Positions 24,234 through 26,933 of a DNA stretch of 26,933 nucleotides are shown here, in pieces (positions within the stretch are counted from its first letter, which is position 1; each line of letters starts with the position of its first letter). Under the pieces are notes generated by a model that did no database searches, had not been told where the DNA came from, and saw only the letters and a list, made by a program, of their open reading frames with translations. The DNA is from an uncultured Peptococcaceae bacterium (GTDB lineage: Bacteria; Bacillota; Desulfotomaculia; Desulfotomaculales; Desulfocucumaceae): contig CATZDY010000030.1 in NCBI GenBank assembly GCA_958417755.1, forward strand, positions 1 through 26,933. The letters are read 5' to 3'. Position numbers and translations under genes: made by a program.

Positions 24234-25265
24234 TTGGATACAGTGAAATTGACAAGCTTAACCAAAACGGCGGGATGAGCAGCTAAAGTGGCTCCAGCCA
24301 CTCTGTCGCAGGTTTTGCGGCACCTCCCCCAGTGTCATGATCCCCACTTGTTGGTGGGATTAGATACATCCGATGATGCAGCTGTATATCAATTGGATGA
24401 ACAAACTGCCTTAATTCAAACCGTGGATTTTTTTACCCCAGTGGTGGATGATCCCTATCAATTTGGACAAATTGCAGCAGCAAATGCTTTAAGCGATGTT
24501 TATGCCATGGGAGGAAAGCCTTTATTAGCCTTAAACATCGTTTGCTTCCCCAATTGCCTTGAGCCAAATATTCTCACCAATATCTTGAAAGGCGGGGCGG
24601 AAATGGTGCAAGAAGCTGGTGCTATCATTGCTGGTGGGCATACAATTCAAGACGATGAACCGAAATATGGTCTAGCTGTGACAGGTTTGGTGCATCCACA
24701 AAAGATTATCAGCAATGCAGGTGTAAAACCTGGAGATGTTTTGATTTTAACAAAACCCTTGGGCACTGGTATTATCAACACTGCCATTAAGGCGGAAATG
24801 GCGCCCCTTGCAGTGGCCCAGGAAGCCCTGCAAACCATGTGTACTTTAAATCAAAAAGCAGCAGAATCCATGATAAAAATAAGTGTCCAAGGATGCACGG
24901 ATATCACAGGTTTTGGCTTAATCGGCCATGCAGTGGAAATGGCTTTGGCTAGCAAGGTAACATTGCGTTTTTATGCGCAGCAAATACCGATTTTACCAGG
25001 AGCCAAAGAATTGGCAGCCATGGGGTTGATTCCCGCTGGAACCTATCATAATAAAAGTTATTGTGAAAACCGTGTACAACAGCACCATCTATCGCCGGAA
25101 ACCCTTGCACTTCTGTACGATCCCCAAACTTCTGGAGGTTTATTGATTGCCGTTTCACCTGAAAAACAAAATCTGCTATTAGAGGAACTGAAACAGCATA
25201 AGGTTCCTGCCGCAATCATTGGATTTGCAAAAGAAGTAGGAACAATGCCTGTAGAGATCCTATAA
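24234..25265 (+). CDS. selD: selenide, water dikinase, a selenoprotein with in-frame UGA
   Basis: SelD makes selenophosphate from selenide and ATP, the Se donor for selenocysteine and selenouridine. From TTG 24234 the frame reads through TGA 24276-24278 and continues to 25265, 343 residues. The N-terminus gives KLTSLTKTAG-U-AAK: Sec15 and Lys18 align with Cys17 and Lys20 of the E. coli enzyme, the catalytic pair. Downstream are the ATP-binding AIRS-like motifs TSDDAAVY, ANALSDVYAMGG and GGHTIQDDEPKYG, and the C-terminal DPQTSGGLL. The start has AGGGGGTG 5 bases upstream. Starting at GTG 24288 would remove the active site and has no ribosome binding site. It is followed by yedF. Confidence 0.95.
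24279..24306 (+). promoter_or_regulatory. candidate bacterial SECIS element in selD
   Basis: Immediately after the UGA, GCAG (24279-24282) can pair with CUGU (24303-24306). After a CUAA bulge, AGUGGC (24287-24292) pairs perfectly with GCCACU (24297-24302) around a UCCA loop. Position and size fit a bacterial SECIS read by SelB. The loop lacks the guanosine usually found at its start unless the top pairs open, so the exact fold is uncertain. Confidence 0.7.
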
Positions 25266-25461
25266 ATACGTTTGCGTACATTACACGGGTCATATCAAAA
25301 ACACAATAAATCATTTGCGCAAATCAAAACCTTTTAAGTTAAATCACCAAAGTATTTGATTCATGATTTAAAGTGTTCTTCGTTATTTGCATGCTTATAA
25401 AAATTATTCTCTCCAAGAAAATTCTGCAAACAGAATGCATTAAGATAGGAGCAATCATAAA

Positions 25462-26079
25462 ATGAACGAAACAAAACTCGATTGCCGGGGTATGACCTGC
25501 CCCCAACCAGTGGTTGTTACGAAAAAAAGGCTTGATGCCATGGAAACAGGTACCTTTACCACCATTGTGGATAATGAAATCGCAAAGGAGAATGTCTCTC
25601 AGTTCGTCCGAAATGCAGGCTGTTCTTGCAGCATTGCAGAACAGGGAAATGATTATTATATTACCATTACAAAAAACAAAGATATGATTCCTAAAAACCA
25701 AAATAACTTAACTCCTAATCTTTGTATCCAAACCATGGTGGAAGATAAAATGGTATATTGTATTGCCAGTAATAGTTTTGGACAAGGTTCACCGGATTTG
25801 GGCCTTACCCTAATGAAAAGCTTTTTTACCACCCTTTGTGAAACCAGCCCCCCTAAAACCTTAATCTTTTTGAACAGTGGGGTTTATTTATCTTGTGAAG
25901 GCTCTATGGTATTGGAAAAACTGTTGGACTTACAACAAAAAGGAACTGCTATTCTGTCCTGTGGTACTTGCCTTGATTATTATAAATTAAAGGAAAAGCT
26001 TGCGGTGGGCACGGTAAGCAATATGTTAGAAATCGTAAATCATTTGTCTGGCCCTCAAAAGGCCATTGTGATTTCCTAA
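25462..26079 (+). CDS. yedF: selenium-metabolism sulfurtransferase-like protein YedF
   Basis: The 205-residue protein has an N-terminal TusA-like domain with the motif CPQP (Cys13 in RGMTCPQPVV). A linker follows, then a C-terminal DsrE/F-like domain (about 88-205) with ILSCGTC (Cys167 and Cys170). This two-domain form is the type found next to selD in selenium-using anaerobes and is thought to handle or deliver reactive selenium or sulfur; the exact reaction is not established. The ATG has AGGAGC 9 bases upstream. It lies 196 bases after selD on the same strand. I see no clear promoter or terminator in the gap. Confidence 0.92.
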   Translation: MNETKLDCRGMTCPQPVVVTKKRLDAMETGTFTTIVDNEIAKENVSQFVRNAGCSCSIAEQGNDYYITITKNKDMIPKNQNNLTPNLCIQTMVEDKMVYCIASNSFGQGSPDLGLTLMKSFFTTLCETSPPKTLIFLNSGVYLSCEGSMVLEKLLDLQQKGTAILSCGTCLDYYKLKEKLAVGTVSNMLEIVNHLSGPQKAIVIS

Positions 26080-26146
26080 AGTATGATTTGCTTTACTTTC
26101 TATAAGAATTCATGGTTGTACTGCTTTCAACAATCTGTCAAACAAT

Positions 26147-26195
26147 AAAAAGCCATAGCAAACATGATATAATAATTGTTGCTATGGCTTTTTTT
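26147..26195 (+). terminator. terminator of selD-yedF
   Basis: AAAAAGCCATAGCAA (26147-26161) pairs with TTGCTATGGCTTTTT (26179-26193), with a further T-run on the plus strand. It lies about 70 bases after the yedF stop. Confidence 0.9.
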
Positions 26196-26237
26196 ATACC
26201 AATTTACAGCCTATTAGAAAACCTAATGCTAAGCAAA

Positions 26238-26269
26238 AAAGGGCTTTCCTTAAGCCTGGAAAGCCCTTT
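26238..26269 (-). terminator. terminator of the NifU-like gene
   Basis: AAAGGGCTTTCC (26238-26249) and GGAAAGCCCTTT (26258-26269) form a 12-bp stem. On the minus strand it is followed by six uridines, just after the gene ending at 26280. It sits back to back with the selD-yedF terminator, as expected for converging units. Confidence 0.85.
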
Positions 26270-26279
26270 CCCTTACTCT

Positions 26280-26498
26280 TTATGCTTGCACAACTTCTTT
26301 TATTTCAGGAATTTCTTGTTTGATTGCTCTTTCAATACCATTTTTAAGAGTCATGGTGGACATGGGGCAACCGCCGCATGCTCCTTTTAACTTAACCTTG
26401 ACAACACCATCCGTCACATCCACCAATTCGACATCACCGCCGTCGCGTTGCAACACTGGACGGATTTTATCCAAGGCAGCCTGCACCTTTTCGCGCAT
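26280..26498 (-). CDS. NifU-like C-terminal domain protein (Nfu-type Fe-S scaffold)
   Basis: This is a 72-residue single-domain protein. It carries the Nfu signature GACGGCPMS with C41 and C44, which by family knowledge binds a bridging [4Fe-4S] cluster in a homodimer for transfer to apoproteins. The N-terminus VQAALDKIRPVLQRDGGDVELV is typical of the free-standing domain. ATG 26498 has AAAGGAGGTC 5-8 bases upstream; a longer reading would put that site inside the gene. A TATAAT (26521-26526, minus strand) lies just upstream, beside a small palindrome AACACA...TGTGTT (26535-26552). Confidence 0.94.
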   Translation of the reverse strand: MREKVQAALDKIRPVLQRDGGDVELVDVTDGVVKVKLKGACGGCPMSTMTLKNGIERAIKQEIPEIKEVVQA

Positions 26499-26624
26499 GA
26501 TCTGACCTCCTTTCATAGCTATTATAGCCTGTACAACACACAATCATGTGTTAAAAGGGTATATCATTTTCATTGTAACGCCTAATTTTCGCCATGACAA
26601 GACAAATGCTGCCATACTTAGCAT

Positions 26625-26933
26625 TTATTCTTCATACACATATACTTGAATCAAAACCATTTCCCAACCTTCCTGGGGCATTTCATCTTTCTGTACTGTC
26701 ATATCCCCTGTATCATATACTGCAACATCTCTCTTGTTTTCTGCCTTTGTTGTGTTTGCCAATCCCTCTATTAGGGCTAAAAATTCATTTCCATTATCAA
26801 TAGGTATTTTGATACAAAAATTCTGATTTCCCTCTCCTGTGGTATGCTGCATGGATCCTTTGTATAACAGCACCCATTTCTTTATTTGATCCACAACCTC
26901 TTGCGCAGTGACATTGGGACCTGTTAAGTCCAC
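26625..26933 (-). CDS. unrecognised protein, 3' end only
   Basis: The last 102 codons of a frame that reaches the window edge are visible. The edge codon is GTG, but whether it is the start cannot be seen. The segment has no membrane helix or Cys motif. It alternates predicted helix (AQEVVDQIKKWVLLYKG) and strand (NFCIKIPIDNG, DVAVYDTGDMTVQ, WEMVLIQVYVYEE), a compact alpha/beta pattern. The arrangement faintly recalls C-terminal sensory domains of anti-sigma-like or DUF4349-type proteins, but I would not assign it. No terminator is evident before the NifU-like gene. Confidence 0.6.
   Translation of the reverse strand: MDLTGPNVTAQEVVDQIKKWVLLYKGSMQHTTGEGNQNFCIKIPIDNGNEFLALIEGLANTTKAENKRDVAVYDTGDMTVQKDEMPQEGWEMVLIQVYVYEE

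Noticed and set aside
24288..25265. selD beginning at GTG 24288
   Set aside because: It lacks the catalytic residue and Lys18 and has no ribosome binding site. The GTG is part of the stem after the in-frame UGA.
25339..25371. Inverted repeat TTAAATCA/TGATTTAA between selD and yedF
   Set aside because: Only 8 bp, A/T-rich and without a T-run. Not a convincing terminator or operator.
26112..26390. Plus-strand open frame of 92 codons at 26112
   Set aside because: It runs through two terminator hairpins and antisense to the NifU-like gene, with no ribosome binding site.
1..26933. CRISPR array, prophage or intact insertion sequence
   Set aside because: No regularly spaced direct repeats, phage genes or complete transposase frames are visible.

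Overview
The window looks like chromosomal DNA of an anaerobic, endospore-forming Firmicute of the class Clostridia. Three things suggest this: (i) the gene order yqfC-yqfD-phoH-yqfF-ybeY-dgkA-cdd-era ... recO ... glyQ-glyS-ccpN-yqfL ... dnaG-rpoD is the sporulating-Firmicute 'macromolecular synthesis' neighbourhood known from Bacillus subtilis; (ii) ribosome binding sites are strong (AGGAGG or AGGGGG) and many starts are TTG or GTG; (iii) there is pyruvate phosphate dikinase, selenium metabolism (selD, yedF) and a sporulation pair (yqfC, yqfD). I cannot name the species.

Layout. Nearly everything is on the minus strand, so it is transcribed right to left. 1-237: tRNA-Glu (cut by the window edge), a CAT-anticodon tRNA and tRNA-Asn, behind a near-perfect sigma-A promoter. 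370-5157: rpoD, dnaG, a dGTPase-type HD hydrolase, and a 2'-5' RNA ligase-like phosphodiesterase. 5158-6595: an isolated purC with more CpG-rich codons than its neighbours. It is flanked by two short apparent C-terminal coding remnants and by strong inverted repeats. 6596-10704: ccpN-like regulator, yqfL (PPDK regulatory kinase/phosphotransferase) and ppdK, in one operon with its own promoter. 10843-14131: glyQ-glyS under a T-box leader. 14492-16845: corA, recO and a DUF4342 protein. 17119-24044: yqfC, yqfD, phoH, yqfF, ybeY, dgkA, cdd, era as one tight operon ending in a terminator. 24234-26079, plus strand: selD and yedF. 26280-26933, minus strand: a small NifU-like protein and the 3' part of an unrecognised protein.

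How the genes work together. The left half is the core replication, transcription and translation machinery (primase, sigma-A, glycyl-tRNA synthetase, Era, YbeY, PhoH, RecO). The central ccpN-yqfL-ppdK operon places an enzyme linking pyruvate and PEP beside the protein expected to switch it on and off. The right end is a selenium module.

The most informative single observation is that selD is itself a selenoprotein gene. An in-frame TGA at 24276-24278 lies where the catalytic Cys/Sec of SelD belongs and is followed at once by a stem-loop, so a standard gene call starting downstream at GTG 24288 would lose the active site. I found no CRISPR array, prophage, intact insertion sequence or clearly new multi-gene system. 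The less explained material is the purC islet, two genes whose ribosome binding sites point to CTG or ATT start codons, and several unassigned palindromes.
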